64,000 bases of DNA from Martelella sp. NC20 (GCF_013459645.1 NZ_CP054861.1:3522001-3586000), one strand, 5' to 3'. Shown: positions 1 through 10,753, counted from the stretch's first letter. Numbers and translations are program-made. The notes: generated by a model not told the origin, from the letters alone.

Positions 1-471
1 ATCACCAAGGATGGGCTGTTCGTGCGGATGAGCGATGCCGATTGGGAAAGCGTGCTGGAGGTCAACCTCACCGCAGCCTTCGTGCTGACCCGCACCATCA
101 TGCATCCGATGATGCGCCGCCGCTTCGGCCGGGTCGTCAACATCACCTCGATCGTCGGCGTCACCGGCAATCCGGGCCAGGCCAATTATTGCGCGGCCAA
201 GGCCGGGATGATCGGGTTCTCGAAATCGCTGGCGCAGGAAGTGGCGCCGCGCAACGTCACCGTCAATTGCGTGGCCCCCGGTTTCATCGAAACCGCGATG
301 ACCGACAAGCTGAACGACAAGCAGAAAGAGGCGATCCTTGGCGCCGTGCCGATGAAGCGGATGGGCAGCGGTGATGACATTGCGGCCGCGGTCACCTATC
401 TTGCCTCCAACGAGGCTGGCTATGTCACAGGTCAGACCTTGCATATCAATGGCGGTATGGCCATGATCTGA
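1..471 (+). CDS. fabG: 3-oxoacyl-[ACP] reductase FabG (5' end outside window)
   Basis: NADPH-dependent reduction of 3-oxoacyl-ACP in the type II fatty-acid elongation cycle, a cytosolic short-chain dehydrogenase. The reading frame is open from base 1, so the N-terminal Rossmann glycine motif is missing and only the last 156 residues are present. The catalytic Ser (residue 50 of the fragment, in NITSIVG) and Tyr-x3-Lys (YCAAK, 63-67) are visible, and the C-terminus GYVTGQTLHINGGMAM is typical of FabG. It is followed by acpP and fabF, the usual fab cluster. Confidence 0.95.
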   Translation: MTKDGLFVRMSDADWESVLEVNLTAAFVLTRTIMHPMMRRRFGRVVNITSIVGVTGNPGQANYCAAKAGMIGFSKSLAQEVAPRNVTVNCVAPGFIETAMTDKLNDKQKEAILGAVPMKRMGSGDDIAAAVTYLASNEAGYVTGQTLHINGGMAMI

Positions 472-476
472 CTTTG

Positions 477-497
477 CGGCCCGCTTTGCGCGGGCCG
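477..497 (+). terminator. GC-rich hairpin after fabG
   Basis: Perfect 8-bp stem CGGCCCGC / GCGGGCCG with a 5-nt loop, six bases after the fabG stop. No convincing U-run follows, so it may be a weak terminator or an mRNA 3'-end stabiliser rather than a strong stop. The rest of 498-750 holds no gene that I can support and probably carries the acpP promoter. Confidence 0.45.
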
Positions 498-750
498 TTG
501 AAAATGCTGGAGAGACCGGCGACACGGTGCTTTTTGGGCTTTGCGCTCAGAACAAAGCGTGGTAAGCGGGCCGGGACTGACAAGAACAGTCCAGTGAGCG
601 AAGCCCGGTCCATCGGCCGGGATTTCGGTCATAAGTGGGCTTTGGTTCACATATCTGCCGCGGCACCTTCCCTGTTGGAAGGCTGGCGGCTTTCACATAG
701 CGGATGTTTCAGGCATGCCGCGGAACTTGAGACAGGTCGAGGAAACCGAC

Positions 751-987
751 ATGAGCGATATCGCAGAACGCGTTAAGAAAATTGTAGTTGACCACCTGGG
801 CGTGGATGCCGACAAGGTTGTCGAAAGCGCAAGCTTCATCGACGATCTCGGCGCCGACTCGCTCGATACTGTCGAGCTGGTCATGGCCTTCGAAGAAGAG
901 TTCGGTGTGGAAATCCCCGACGATGCGGCCGATTCGATCCTCACGGTCGGCGATGCCATCAAGTTCATCGAAAAGGCTCAGGCCTGA
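751..987 (+). CDS. acpP: Acyl carrier protein
   Basis: Small acidic 78-residue carrier of growing acyl chains for fatty-acid and lipid A synthesis. The phosphopantetheine attachment site is Ser37 in the GADSLD motif. The ATG at 751 is preferred over upstream in-frame starts because it gives the canonical MSDIAERV N-terminus and has a GAGGAAA ribosome site just upstream. A strong terminator follows at 1041, so acpP is probably also expressed on its own at high level, as in other proteobacteria. Confidence 0.98.
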   Translation: MSDIAERVKKIVVDHLGVDADKVVESASFIDDLGADSLDTVELVMAFEEEFGVEIPDDAADSILTVGDAIKFIEKAQA

Positions 988-1040
988 TCGACTGAAAATT
1001 CAGGGCGGCGTTCGGGTCAGACCTGCAACCCGCCTCGAAC

Positions 1041-1067
1041 GGCCCGGTTACACGGGCCATTTTTTTG
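1041..1067 (+). terminator. Rho-independent terminator after acpP
   Basis: Stem GGCCCG / CGGGCC with a 6-nt loop, followed by A and seven T residues. It lies 54 bases after the acpP stop and separates acpP from fabF. Confidence 0.85.
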
Positions 1068-1235
1068 TCCGGCGTTCCGGGGTGAAAACGCATCAAGGAC
1101 GGTTTTGCTGACGGTTTTGCGCTTGTGACGAGAGCGTCTATAGTCAGGCGAAGGCCGATTCAGGCTGATGCGTGTCGGGCTCAAAACGTCGGCCACGATG
1201 ACAAGAAACTTGAAAAAAATGGGGGCGATCCACCA

Positions 1236-2498
1236 ATGAGGCGTGTCGTAATCACCGGTCTGGGCATGGTCACACCGCTCGGCTGCGGGACCGAGGTAAC
1301 CTGGTCGCGTCTGCTTGACGGCGTCAGCGGAGCAAGCAAGGTCACCGCGTTCGAAACGGAAGACCTTGCGGCCAGGATCGCCTGCTCTATCCCGCTCGGC
1401 GATGGCAGCGATGGCAGCTTCAATCCCGATCAGTGGCTTGAACCGAAGGAACAGCGCAAGGTCGATCCGTTCATCACCTATGCCATGGCGGCCGCCGACA
1501 TGGCGCTTTCGGATGCCGACTGGCACCCTGAAAGCGATGATGACCAGATCGCGACCGGCGTTCTGATCGGCTCCGGCATCGGCGGTCTCAACGGCATTGT
1601 CGAAGCCGGCTATACGCTGCGCGACCGCGGCCCGCGCCGCGTCTCTCCGTTCTTCATTCCGGGGCGGCTGATCAACCTCGCCTCCGGTCAGGTGTCGATC
1701 CGCCACAAGCTGCGCGGCCCCAACCATTCCGTCGTCACGGCCTGCTCCACGGGCGCGCATGCGATCGGGGATGCCAGCCGGATCATCGGCTTCGGCGATG
1801 CCGATGTGATGGTCGCCGGCGGCACGGAATCGCCGATATGCCGCATTGCGCTCGCGGGTTTTGCCGCCTGCAAGGCGCTCTCCACCAATTTCAACGATGA
1901 ACCCGAGCGCGCCTCGCGCCCCTATGATGTTGATCGCGACGGTTTCGTGATGGGCGAGGGCGCCGGTATCGTCGTTCTCGAGGAGTTGGAACATGCCAAG
2001 GCGCGCGGCGCGAAGATTTATGCCGAGGTCGTTGGCTACGGCATGAGCGGCGATGCCTTTCACATCACCGCGCCGAGCGAGGATGGCGAGGGCGCGTTCC
2101 GCTGCATGACGTCGGCCTTGAAGCGCGCCGGGATCGCGCCGTCCGATGTCGATTACATCAACGCCCACGGCACCTCGACGATGGCCGACACGATCGAGCT
2201 TGGCGCGGTCGAGCGGCTTATGGGCGATGCGGCGGACAAGGTGTCGATGTCGTCGACCAAGTCGGCGACCGGCCATCTGCTGGGCGCGGCCGGCGCGATC
2301 GAGGCGATTTTCTCGACGCTGGCGATCCGCGACAATATCGCCCCGCCGACGCTCAACCTCGACAATCCCGAGCGCGAGACGGCGATCGACCTGGTGCCGA
2401 AAGTCGCGCGCAAACGCAACATCGATATCGCGCTTTCGAACTCCTTCGGCTTTGGCGGCACCAACGCCTCGCTGGTGCTGCGGCGTTTTGCGGATTGA
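1236..2498 (+). CDS. fabF: 3-oxoacyl-[ACP] synthase II (FabF)
   Basis: Condensing enzyme that elongates acyl-ACP with malonyl-ACP. The catalytic triad is complete: Cys170 (TACSTG), His311 (AHGTST) and His347 (KSATGHLLGAAG). The start at 1236 gives MRRVVITGLGMVTPLG and 420 residues, the usual length; in-frame starts further upstream would add a non-homologous stretch. It sits between acpP and mltG, the common rhizobial order. Confidence 0.97.
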   Translation: MRRVVITGLGMVTPLGCGTEVTWSRLLDGVSGASKVTAFETEDLAARIACSIPLGDGSDGSFNPDQWLEPKEQRKVDPFITYAMAAADMALSDADWHPESDDDQIATGVLIGSGIGGLNGIVEAGYTLRDRGPRRVSPFFIPGRLINLASGQVSIRHKLRGPNHSVVTACSTGAHAIGDASRIIGFGDADVMVAGGTESPICRIALAGFAACKALSTNFNDEPERASRPYDVDRDGFVMGEGAGIVVLEELEHAKARGAKIYAEVVGYGMSGDAFHITAPSEDGEGAFRCMTSALKRAGIAPSDVDYINAHGTSTMADTIELGAVERLMGDAADKVSMSSTKSATGHLLGAAGAIEAIFSTLAIRDNIAPPTLNLDNPERETAIDLVPKVARKRNIDIALSNSFGFGGTNASLVLRRFAD

Positions 2499-2526
2499 AG
2501 CGGTCGCCATTGTGGACGCTGAAAAG

Positions 2527-2556
2527 AAACGGCTGACATTTTGCAGCCGTTTTTTT
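2527..2556 (+). terminator. Rho-independent terminator after fabF
   Basis: Nine-bp stem AAACGGCTG / CAGCCGTTT with an 8-nt loop running into a T7 tract, 28 bases after the fabF stop. Confidence 0.88.
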
Positions 2557-2627
2557 AATGAAGAGCAGCGATGGGTCGCCGTATCCCGTTTGGGATGATT
2601 CGACGGCTCCAGCGGGCACAGCGCCGA

Positions 2628-2647
2628 TTGGACGGTTTTCCGTCCAA
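2628..2647. repeat. Symmetric hairpin before mltG
   Basis: Perfect 8-bp inverted repeat TTGGACGG / CCGTCCAA with a TTTT loop in the fabF-mltG gap. It has no U-run on either side. It may be an operator or an mRNA structure; function unknown. Confidence 0.4.
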
Positions 2648-2759
2648 CCTGCCGGCAATGTCGGAAAAACGATAACAACATCGAAACCGGCAATTCATTT
2701 GGGTCAGGCGGCCATTGTCTTGTGACAATCCGTCGAGGAACATGCGATAAGGGGGTCCG

Positions 2760-3893
2760 GTGAGCGGCTCGGATCAGGATAATGAGCGCAATTCCGCGCC
2801 GGAACGCAGGCCAGCGGCGGTGAAATCGGCCAAGCAGGCGCTGAGGCCCGAGCGCGTGCCTCAACCCAGGGCGCGCTCGAAAAAGGCAAGGAGCCCGGTC
2901 GTCATCCTGCTCAATTTCATGATGACGCTGCTGGTGCTCTGCTGCATCGGCGCAATCGCGATCTATTACTACGCCATGTCGAGCTACCGCGACCCGGGAC
3001 CGCTTGCCGGCGACACGGAGTTCACGGTGCGAAGCGGCGCGGGGCTTGCGACGATCGCGCATGATCTGGAGCGCGAGGGCATCATCTCTGATTCGCGGAT
3101 TTTCCGCTATGTCACGGCCGCGCGGATGCGCGACGGCGAGACGCTGAAGGCCGGCGACTACGAGATCGAGGCGGGCGCCTCGATGGAGGAAATCGCCGAT
3201 CTGTTCGAGTCCGGAAAATCGATCCTGTTCAGCATCTCGTTTCCCGAGGGCCTGACGGTTCGCGAGGTGTTCGACAAGCTTGCCGCCGACCCCGATCTTT
3301 CGGGCGATCTGCCTGAGGAACTGCCGCCGGAAGGCAGCCTGATGCCGCAGACGTTTTCGTTTGCGCGCGGAACCCCGCGTACCGGGATCGTGGAGCAGAT
3401 GCGGGCTGGCCAGGAAGCGCTTGTCGATGAAATCTGGCTGCAGCGCGACAAGGATCTGCCGATCGAGACCAAGGAGGAATTCCTCACGCTTGCCTCGATC
3501 GTGGAAAAGGAGACCGGCGTGCCGGACGAGCGGCCGCTGGTGGCGGCTGTCTTTCTCAATCGACTGGAGCGCGGCATGCGGCTTCAGTCCGATCCGACTG
3601 TGATCTACGGGATATTCGGCGGCGAGGGCAAGCCGTCCGATCGCCCGATCTACCGCTCCGATCTCGACAAGGAAACGCCCTACAACACCTATCGTATCAA
3701 GGGCCTGCCGCCCGGGCCGATCGCCAATCCCGGACGCGATGCGCTGGAGGCCGTCGCCAATCCGGCCGAGACCGACGCCCTGTATTTCGTTGCCGACGGC
3801 AGCGGCGGCCATGCATTCGCCGAGACGCTGGATGAGCATAACGCCAATGTCCGGCGCTGGCGCAAGGTTGAAGCCGAGCGCTCCGGCAACTAA
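2760..3893 (+). CDS. mltG: Endolytic murein transglycosylase MltG
   Basis: Inner-membrane enzyme that cleaves nascent glycan strands and helps terminate peptidoglycan polymerisation. It has 377 residues: a basic cytoplasmic tail (1-45), one membrane helix (about 46-71), then a periplasmic YceG/MltG domain. The catalytic Glu is Glu249 in TLASIVEKETG, matching Glu218 of the E. coli enzyme. The start is a GTG with an AAGGGGG ribosome site 4 bases upstream. It follows fabF and precedes yicC-gmk, as in many alphaproteobacteria. Confidence 0.93.
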   Translation: MSGSDQDNERNSAPERRPAAVKSAKQALRPERVPQPRARSKKARSPVVILLNFMMTLLVLCCIGAIAIYYYAMSSYRDPGPLAGDTEFTVRSGAGLATIAHDLEREGIISDSRIFRYVTAARMRDGETLKAGDYEIEAGASMEEIADLFESGKSILFSISFPEGLTVREVFDKLAADPDLSGDLPEELPPEGSLMPQTFSFARGTPRTGIVEQMRAGQEALVDEIWLQRDKDLPIETKEEFLTLASIVEKETGVPDERPLVAAVFLNRLERGMRLQSDPTVIYGIFGGEGKPSDRPIYRSDLDKETPYNTYRIKGLPPGPIANPGRDALEAVANPAETDALYFVADGSGGHAFAETLDEHNANVRRWRKVEAERSGN

Positions 3894-3977
3894 AAACGGT
3901 GCGCTGGCGTGTCTGCGGCGTTCCGGCTGCGTGTTTAATCCTGTAGTCTGCCGCGACGCGAGCAACAGCGAGGGATC

Positions 3978-4865
3978 ATGACGCAGCAATCGATGACAGG
4001 ATTTGCCCGCAGCCAGGGCCAGAAGGGCCGCTACCGCTGGACATGGGAGTTGCGCTCCGTCAACGGCAAGGGGCTCGATCTTCGTCTCAGATTGCCGCAG
4101 GGTTTTGACCATCTGGAAAGCGCTATCAGAAAGCTCACGGCCGCCCGGCTGACGCGCGGCAATGTGCAGATCGCGCTCAATGTCAGTGTCGCCGACAGCA
4201 AGCTGGAACTGGTGGTCAACGAGACCGCGCTTGAGGCCGTGCTCGATCTGAAGAACCGGCTTGCCTCCAGACTGGACGATTCGCGCCTGTCGCTCGAGGG
4301 GCTGCTGGCGGTCCGCGGCATTGCCGAACTGCGCGAGGCGGACGAGCCGGGTGATGCAATGGCATCGCGCGAAGCCCTGATCGTGTCCGATCTGGAACTC
4401 GCAATCGGTCGCCTTGCAGCCATGCGGGCAGAGGAAGGCGAGAAGATCGTCGCCGTATTGCGCGAGCAGGTCGACGCGATCGAGGCCTTGACGGTCGTCA
4501 TCGAGGCGGACCGCTCGCGCCAGCCCGCCGTGATCGCGGCGCGGCTTTGCGAACAGGTGCAGCGTCTGCTGGAAGCAGCCCCCTCGCTTGAGGGCGACCG
4601 GCTTTATGCCGAGGCGGTGCTGCTGGCGACCAAATCCGACATCCGCGAGGAACTTGACCGGCTGCGCGCCCATGTGACGGCCGCGCGGGCCTTGCTCGGC
4701 GAGCCCGGGCCCTGCGGGCGCCGGCTCGATTTCCTGGCGCAGGAATTCAATCGCGAAACCAATACGATCTGTTCCAAGTCCAATTCGGTGGAGGTGACGG
4801 CTGCCGGACTTGAATTGAAAACGGTGATCGATCAGTTTCGCGAACAATTGCAGAATCTGGAGTGA
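3978..4865 (+). CDS. YicC family endoribonuclease-like protein
   Basis: A 295-residue cytosolic YicC protein, with the family N-terminus MTQQSMTGFARS and a C-terminal DUF1732-type segment ending in the conserved AQEFNRETNTICSKS motif. YicC proteins have been linked to endoribonuclease activity and small-RNA turnover in E. coli; the role here is inferred. The stop overlaps the region of the gmk start, so the two genes are translationally coupled. Confidence 0.9.
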   Translation: MTQQSMTGFARSQGQKGRYRWTWELRSVNGKGLDLRLRLPQGFDHLESAIRKLTAARLTRGNVQIALNVSVADSKLELVVNETALEAVLDLKNRLASRLDDSRLSLEGLLAVRGIAELREADEPGDAMASREALIVSDLELAIGRLAAMRAEEGEKIVAVLREQVDAIEALTVVIEADRSRQPAVIAARLCEQVQRLLEAAPSLEGDRLYAEAVLLATKSDIREELDRLRAHVTAARALLGEPGPCGRRLDFLAQEFNRETNTICSKSNSVEVTAAGLELKTVIDQFREQLQNLE

Positions 4866-4867
4866 GC

Positions 4868-5506
4868 ATGAACGTGAGCGGAACGGATAAACGGCGGGGC
4901 GTGATGCTGGTGCTGGCGGCCCCTTCGGGGGCCGGCAAATCGACGATCGCGCGGCGGCTTCTGGCCGAGGACCCGATGATCGATCTTTCGATCAGCGCCA
5001 CCACGCGGCAGATCCGCGCGAGCGAACGCGAGGGGGTGCATTATTTCTTCATGGATCCGGAAAGCTTCATCAGGAAGCGCGATGAGGGGGCCTTTCTGGA
5101 ATGGGCCGAAGTGCATGGCAATTACTACGCCACGCCCAGGGCCGCCGTGGAACGTTCGCTTGCCGCCGGCCGCGACGTGCTGTTCGATATCGATGTGCAG
5201 GGCGCCCGGCAACTGAAGCAGGCGATGCCCGGCGATGTCGTCGGCATCTTCGTGCTGCCGCCGTCGATGGAGGCGCTCAGGGCGCGGTTGCTGGCGCGAG
5301 CGGAAGACAGCAAGGCGGCGATGGAGGTGCGCCTCAAGAACGCCACCGGCGAGATTTCACACTGGCGCGATTACGAATATGTCGTCATCAACGACGACCT
5401 GGACGACGCCTACGACCTTGTACGCTCGATCCTGCGCGCCGAGCGGGCCAGGCGTGAATGCGAAACGGTGATCCCGCATCACGTCGCGCGGCTCCTGGGC
5501 AGCTAG
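4868..5506 (+). CDS. gmk: Guanylate kinase
   Basis: Phosphorylates GMP to GDP using ATP, in the cytosol. It has 212 residues with the P-loop APSGAGKST (18-26) and the GMP-binding residues of the kinase fold (TTRQIRASEREGVHYFF). I chose the ATG at 4868 rather than the GTG at 4862 because GGAG (4859-4862), inside the yicC end, lies 5 bases before it. Last gene of the + strand block; the next genes converge. Confidence 0.96.
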   Translation: MNVSGTDKRRGVMLVLAAPSGAGKSTIARRLLAEDPMIDLSISATTRQIRASEREGVHYFFMDPESFIRKRDEGAFLEWAEVHGNYYATPRAAVERSLAAGRDVLFDIDVQGARQLKQAMPGDVVGIFVLPPSMEALRARLLARAEDSKAAMEVRLKNATGEISHWRDYEYVVINDDLDDAYDLVRSILRAERARRECETVIPHHVARLLGS

Positions 5507-5520
5507 GCTATGTCAGCAGT

Positions 5521-5560
5521 CCGGACCCTCTGCCGTGGCTGCTTTCCGCGGGTGGTCCGG
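5521..5560. terminator. Inverted repeat between convergent gmk and sulfatase genes
   Basis: Arms CCGGACC (5521-5527) and GGTCCGG (5554-5560) are perfect complements around a 26-nt GC-rich loop. There is no U-run. It sits in the 72-bp convergent gap and could slow transcription from both sides; weak evidence. Confidence 0.3.
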
Positions 5561-5578
5561 CCGGAGGTCGCAGATGCG

Positions 5579-6979
5579 TTAGCGCGAGCCGGGATTGTCC
5601 GGGTCGAAATCGAAGCGATCGGGCACGGCAAGTCCGTTTTCCAGGTGCTTCTCGATGGCGCGCAGCGACACGCCGTCGCGGTAGAGCCAGGGATCGCGGG
5701 TCTCGCGCTGCCAGGTCTCGGTCGCCCGCCGCATGGCGACGAGCCGGTCGCGGTGGGCGGGATTGTCGGCGAGGTTTTTCACCTCATGCGGGTCGGCCTC
5801 AAGGTCATAGAGTTCCTCGGGCGGGCGGCGGACATAGTTCTTCACCGAGCGACTGCCGATCATCGCCGGGTTTTGATTGCGGATCCCCTCCCAGGTCAGC
5901 GAGCCGTAGAGGTCGCCGGAGAACGGAAAATCGAGCTGCCAGGCGACGTTGCGGTGATATTTGTAGCGCGTGGTTCGCATGAAGCGCGTTGGCCAGTAAT
6001 TGGTGATCTCGTGGAAGGTATGCGAGCCGAACACCGCCTGCCAGTCATCTTCAAGCGTTTCGGATTCGAGGATCGGCAGCAGCGAGCGCCCTTTGCGTGG
6101 ACCGGGCGGGGCTTCATGGCCCGCCCAGTCGAGAAAGGTCGGCAGGATATCCGTGAAGGACACCAGATTGGGGTTTTCGACGCCTTTGCTCCCGCCGGGC
6201 TTGCGGATGATCAGCGGCAGGCGCACGCCGGCATCGTAAAGCGTGGTCTTGGAATTGAGGAAGGGCGAGCCGTTGTCGGAGAGGAAGACGACGAGCGTGT
6301 CATCGGCCAGACCTGCCTTTTCCAGCGCATCGAGAACCATGCCGACGCCCTGATCGAGCCGGTAGATCGAGCGGTAATATTCGGCCAACTCCTGGCGAAC
6401 CTCCGGCAGATCGGTGAGGAAGGGCGGCACGGAGACGGCTTGCGGAGAGAATACCCGATCCTCGACACCGGGATAGTCGCGGTCATTGCCAAACCCGCCG
6501 CGGGTTTCATCGCGATGCGGATCGATGAAGCCGATGGTGAGGAAGAACGGCTTTTGCTCCGCCTTCGCGTTTTCGAAAAAGACCGAGGCCCGGTTCGCCG
6601 CGTGGCGAACATCGCGTTCCCAGCTTTCCTCGCGCACCTGCCAGGGATAGACCGCATCGGGGCCGACATGGACCTTGCCGATGATGCCGGTCTTCATGCC
6701 CGCCACATTCAGAAGTGCGGGCGCGGTCTCCACATGGTCGAAGGTCATGAAGTGGTGATGGTTGTGGTTGAGGCCGTATTGCCCGGTTTCATGGGTGTGC
6801 AGACCGGTATAGATCACCGAGCGGCTGGCCGAACACGAGGCTGTCGAGGTAAACGCCATGTCGAAGCGCGTGCCGGTCTCGGCAAGCCGGTCGATATTGG
6901 GCGTCGCAATCGCATGCTCGCCATAGCAACCGGTCATCCGGCCGAGATCGTCGGCGATCAGGAGGAGGATATTGCGCAT
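5579..6979 (-). CDS. Cytoplasmic sulfatase related to heparan N-sulfatase (sulfamidase)
   Basis: Alkaline-phosphatase-fold sulfatase, 466 residues. The formylglycine motif is Cys49-Ser-Ala-Ser-Arg53, and metal ligands Asp10-Asp11 lie in LLIADDLG. The surroundings (NID, SCSASRS, TGLHTHETGQYGLNHNHHHF) match N-sulfoglucosamine sulfohydrolase far better than arylsulfatases or choline sulfatase. There is no signal peptide, so desulfation should take place after import. Its start lies 22 bases inside the end of the upstream PfkB gene, showing tight coupling. A formylglycine-generating enzyme is needed but not encoded here. The exact substrate is inferred from homology. Confidence 0.82.
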   Translation of the reverse strand: MRNILLLIADDLGRMTGCYGEHAIATPNIDRLAETGTRFDMAFTSTASCSASRSVIYTGLHTHETGQYGLNHNHHHFMTFDHVETAPALLNVAGMKTGIIGKVHVGPDAVYPWQVREESWERDVRHAANRASVFFENAKAEQKPFFLTIGFIDPHRDETRGGFGNDRDYPGVEDRVFSPQAVSVPPFLTDLPEVRQELAEYYRSIYRLDQGVGMVLDALEKAGLADDTLVVFLSDNGSPFLNSKTTLYDAGVRLPLIIRKPGGSKGVENPNLVSFTDILPTFLDWAGHEAPPGPRKGRSLLPILESETLEDDWQAVFGSHTFHEITNYWPTRFMRTTRYKYHRNVAWQLDFPFSGDLYGSLTWEGIRNQNPAMIGSRSVKNYVRRPPEELYDLEADPHEVKNLADNPAHRDRLVAMRRATETWQRETRDPWLYRDGVSLRAIEKHLENGLAVPDRFDFDPDNPGSR

Positions 6980-7932
6980 GGCTCGGCGATCCTTTCCGGG
7001 CTGATGGCGTCGCCGCTGCGGGGAAACTCGCCGATCACTCGCGTGGCGACATCGATACCGTGCCGCAACGCCGCGCGCTCGGAGGCGCCTTCGGCAACAG
7101 CGCTCAGATAGCCGGCATTGAAGGCGTCGCCGGCGCCGACCGTGTCGATAACGTCAAGGGGCGCGGCATGTTCGACCAGGTAATTGCGGGTGTGGTAGCA
7201 GGCAGCGCCTTCCGGGCCGCGCTTGACGACGAGCGCGGCATCGCGGCGCATATAGGGGGCGAACGCGCGGCAGGCGGCATGCACGGCGTTCTCGCCGGCA
7301 AGCCCGAGCGCTTCCTTGTCGTTCAACAGAATATGGTCGGCGAGGCCGATCCATGCGCGGGCGTTGTCGATGGCGGCATCGCTCCAGCCTTCGCCCGGCC
7401 AGCCGGGATCGATGGCAATGGTCGCGCCGCGTGCTCTCAGCCTTTCCAGAAAATCCGTATGCTCCGCCATCAGGCCGGGAAGGGCGAATCCGCCTGAAAC
7501 GAGCGCGATCGCACCCTCAAGCGGCCAGTCTTCAAGCGCATGCGAAAAGAATGCCGCATCAAGTCCGTCGAGATGGCCATTGGTCGAGAAGAAACTGCGC
7601 TCGCCGCCCGTCTGCAATATGCCGACGGACATCGAGGTCGGGCCGGGTCGGGCGGAGATCCGGTCGAGCGCACCGGCGAACTGATGGGTGATCATCGCGG
7701 CCGCCGCATCGCTGCCGGTCGCCGAGACGAGGCCAACGGGATGGCGCAGGCGCTGCAGCACGAGCGCGGTATTGGCCGCCGATCCGCCGATGCGGAAATC
7801 GGACCTTTCGAGAAAAACCTCGGTTCCCCATTCCGGCCAGTCGTCGATGCTGCCGGTGACGAGGTCGAGATTGGCATTGCCGATGACGCAGATCGGGCGG
7901 GGCGGTTCGGATGGTCTGAAGCTGCTGTTCAT
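6958..7932 (-). CDS. PfkB family sugar kinase
   Basis: Ribokinase-fold kinase, 324 residues. Visible motifs are the N-terminal substrate motif (IGNANLD..., GGSAANTA at 49-56) and the C-terminal DTVGAGDAFNAGY with catalytic Asp269. It would phosphorylate the sugar brought in by the adjacent ABC importer, either before or after removal of sulfate. The precise sugar cannot be read from sequence. It overlaps the sulfatase gene by 22 bases. Confidence 0.85.
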   Translation of the reverse strand: MNSSFRPSEPPRPICVIGNANLDLVTGSIDDWPEWGTEVFLERSDFRIGGSAANTALVLQRLRHPVGLVSATGSDAAAAMITHQFAGALDRISARPGPTSMSVGILQTGGERSFFSTNGHLDGLDAAFFSHALEDWPLEGAIALVSGGFALPGLMAEHTDFLERLRARGATIAIDPGWPGEGWSDAAIDNARAWIGLADHILLNDKEALGLAGENAVHAACRAFAPYMRRDAALVVKRGPEGAACYHTRNYLVEHAAPLDVIDTVGAGDAFNAGYLSAVAEGASERAALRHGIDVATRVIGEFPRSGDAISPERIAEPCAISSS

Positions 7933-7941
7933 GCCGGCCTC

Positions 7942-8943
7942 CTAAATCGCCGTACCGGCTGCGTCGAAGCGGTGAAGGGCCGTCTCGTCGGGGGTTACGA
8001 AGACGCGTTCGCCCGAGGCAAAGTCCTGCGCGCCCGGCGCGCGCACATTCAGCATGCCGGCATCTTCGGTTTCCACATGAATGTAAGTATCGCTTCCAAG
8101 CTCTTCTGAAAGCATAACTTTTCCGGGCCAGCGGCCACCCTCGCGCGAAATCGTCAGGTGTTCCGGGCGGATGCCGCAGGCGGCCGCGCCGAACGCCTCG
8201 GCGATCTCGCCCGCGATCACGTTCATGCGCGGCGAGCCGATGAATTCGGCGACGAAACGGCTGGCGGGCTTCATGTAGAGCTCCATCGGCGTGCCGACCT
8301 GTTCCACCCGCCCGGCATTCAGCACCACGATCCGGTCGGCAAGCGTCATCGCCTCGACCTGATCATGGGTCACATAGATCATGGTGACGCCTTTCATGCG
8401 TTTGTGGAGCGCGGCGATCTCGATGCGGGTATCGACCCTGAGCGCCGCGTCGAGGTTGGAAAGCGGCTCGTCGAACAGGAAGATGCGGGGCTGGCGGGTG
8501 ATTGCCCGACCGATGGCGACGCGCTGGCGCTGGCCGCCGGAAAGCTGACGCGGCTTGCGTTCGAGATAGGGCGTGATCTGCAGCATCTCGGCCGCCTCGC
8601 GGATCCGCTTGTCGGCCTCCTGCTTGTCGAGTTTCGCCTGTTCGAGGCCGAAGGCCATGTTCTCGTAGACCGTCATATGCGGATAAAGCGCATAGGACTG
8701 GAACACCATCGAGATGCCGCGCTTTGCCGGCAGCACGTTGTTGACGCGCGCGCCGTCGATCATCAGCTCACCGCCGGAAATATCCTCAAGGCCGGCGATC
8801 AGGCGCAGAAGCGTGGATTTTCCGCAGCCGGAAGGGCCGACGAAGACGACGAACTCGCCCTTTTCGAGGCTGAGGTCGATATCCTTCAGAACCTCGACAT
8901 GGCCGAAGGATTTGCAGATCTTGTTGAGTTCGATGGAGGCCAT
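7942..8943 (-). CDS. Sugar ABC importer ATPase (UgpC/MsmK type)
   Basis: ATP-hydrolysing subunit of a carbohydrate importer, 333 residues. Walker [10 protein letters not shown] (36-44), signature LSGGQ (134-138), Walker B FLFDEP (155-160), and a C-terminal TOBE/MalK regulatory region (about 235-333). It lies 4 bases after the inner permease gene and 9 bases before the kinase gene in the same operon. Confidence 0.92.
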   Translation of the reverse strand: MASIELNKICKSFGHVEVLKDIDLSLEKGEFVVFVGPSGCGKSTLLRLIAGLEDISGGELMIDGARVNNVLPAKRGISMVFQSYALYPHMTVYENMAFGLEQAKLDKQEADKRIREAAEMLQITPYLERKPRQLSGGQRQRVAIGRAITRQPRIFLFDEPLSNLDAALRVDTRIEIAALHKRMKGVTMIYVTHDQVEAMTLADRIVVLNAGRVEQVGTPMELYMKPASRFVAEFIGSPRMNVIAGEIAEAFGAAACGIRPEHLTISREGGRWPGKVMLSEELGSDTYIHVETEDAGMLNVRAPGAQDFASGERVFVTPDETALHRFDAAGTAI

Positions 8944-8947
8944 GAGA

Positions 8948-9777
<830 letters not shown>

Positions 9778-9781
<4 letters not shown>

Positions 9782-10722
9782 CTCTCACCTCCAAGGTTCA
9801 TGCGGGTGGCGCGGATGAAGCCGATCGTCAAAAGCGCGATGATCAGGAACAGCAGGGTGGATGCCGCCGAGCCATAGGCGAACTGATCGAAATCGAACAG
9901 GTTTTCGCGCGCGAACACCGACATGGTGGCCGTATTCGGGTTGTTGGGCGTCAGCACATAGACGATGTCGAACACCCGGAGCGCATCGAGCGCGCGGAAC
10001 ACGATCGCCACCAGCACGGCCGGCATGATCAGCGGCAGGGTGACCTTGCGGAACACCCGCACCGGATGGATGCCGTCGAGCTTCGCCGCCTCGTACATGT
10101 CCTTCGGCACCATCTGCAGGCCGGCGAGAATGAGCAGCGCCATGAACGGCGTGGTCTTCCAGATATCGACGATCAGCACCGCGAGAAGCGCGGTATCGGG
10201 ATTGGCGGTCCAGGCCACCGGTTCGGCGATGATGTGCAGTTTCATCAGGATATCGTTCAAAATGCCGAACTGGTCATGCATCATCCACGCCCACATCTTG
10301 GCCGAGACGATGGTTGGGATCGCCCATGGGATCAGCACGGCGGCGCGCACGAGCGAGCGGCCGGGGAACTGCGTATTCAGAACCAGTGCGATGATCATGC
10401 CGAAAATGGTTTCGAACAGCACCGAGAAGAAGGTGAAGCGCAGCGTGTTCCAGACGGCCCGCCACCAGTCGGGGTCGGCGAGCAGCCCGTAGAATTCGCC
10501 GGTCCCGTCGCCATAATCGAGATATTCGAGATAGTTGCGGAAGCCGACCCATTGCGCCTGGCCGGGAAAATCGATCGAGGCGTCGGTAAAGCCGAAATAG
10601 ATCGTTCTGACCAGCGGATAGACCGCGACCACGGCCAGCACCGCAAGCATTGGCGCCAGGAACACCCATGCCGACACGACGCGCTGATGTGACAGGGTCG
10701 ATTTTTCGACCGGTTCTGCCAT
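9778..10722 (-). CDS. Sugar ABC importer permease, MalF type
   Basis: Inner-membrane permease of 314 residues. It has a cytoplasmic N-terminus, a first membrane helix at about 18-38, and the EAA loop YEAAKLDGIHPVRVFRKVTLPLI near residue 215. It pairs with the MalG-type subunit downstream. The gene follows the solute-binding protein gene after a 69-bp gap containing a stem-loop. Confidence 0.92.
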
Positions 10723-10753
10723 GTTCCGTTCCCTTCCTGTCGTTCGAAGAAAA

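Noticed and set aside
1017-4847. A 1276-codon open frame on the - strand opposite fabF, mltG and yicC
   Set aside because: It runs through terminators and intergenic DNA, is rich in Arg/His/Gly as expected from the reverse of GC-biased codons, and opposes three certain genes.
5510-7111. A 533-codon + strand frame opposite the sulfatase
   Set aside because: The - strand frame has a complete sulfatase with its formylglycine motif; the + frame has no recognisable domain.
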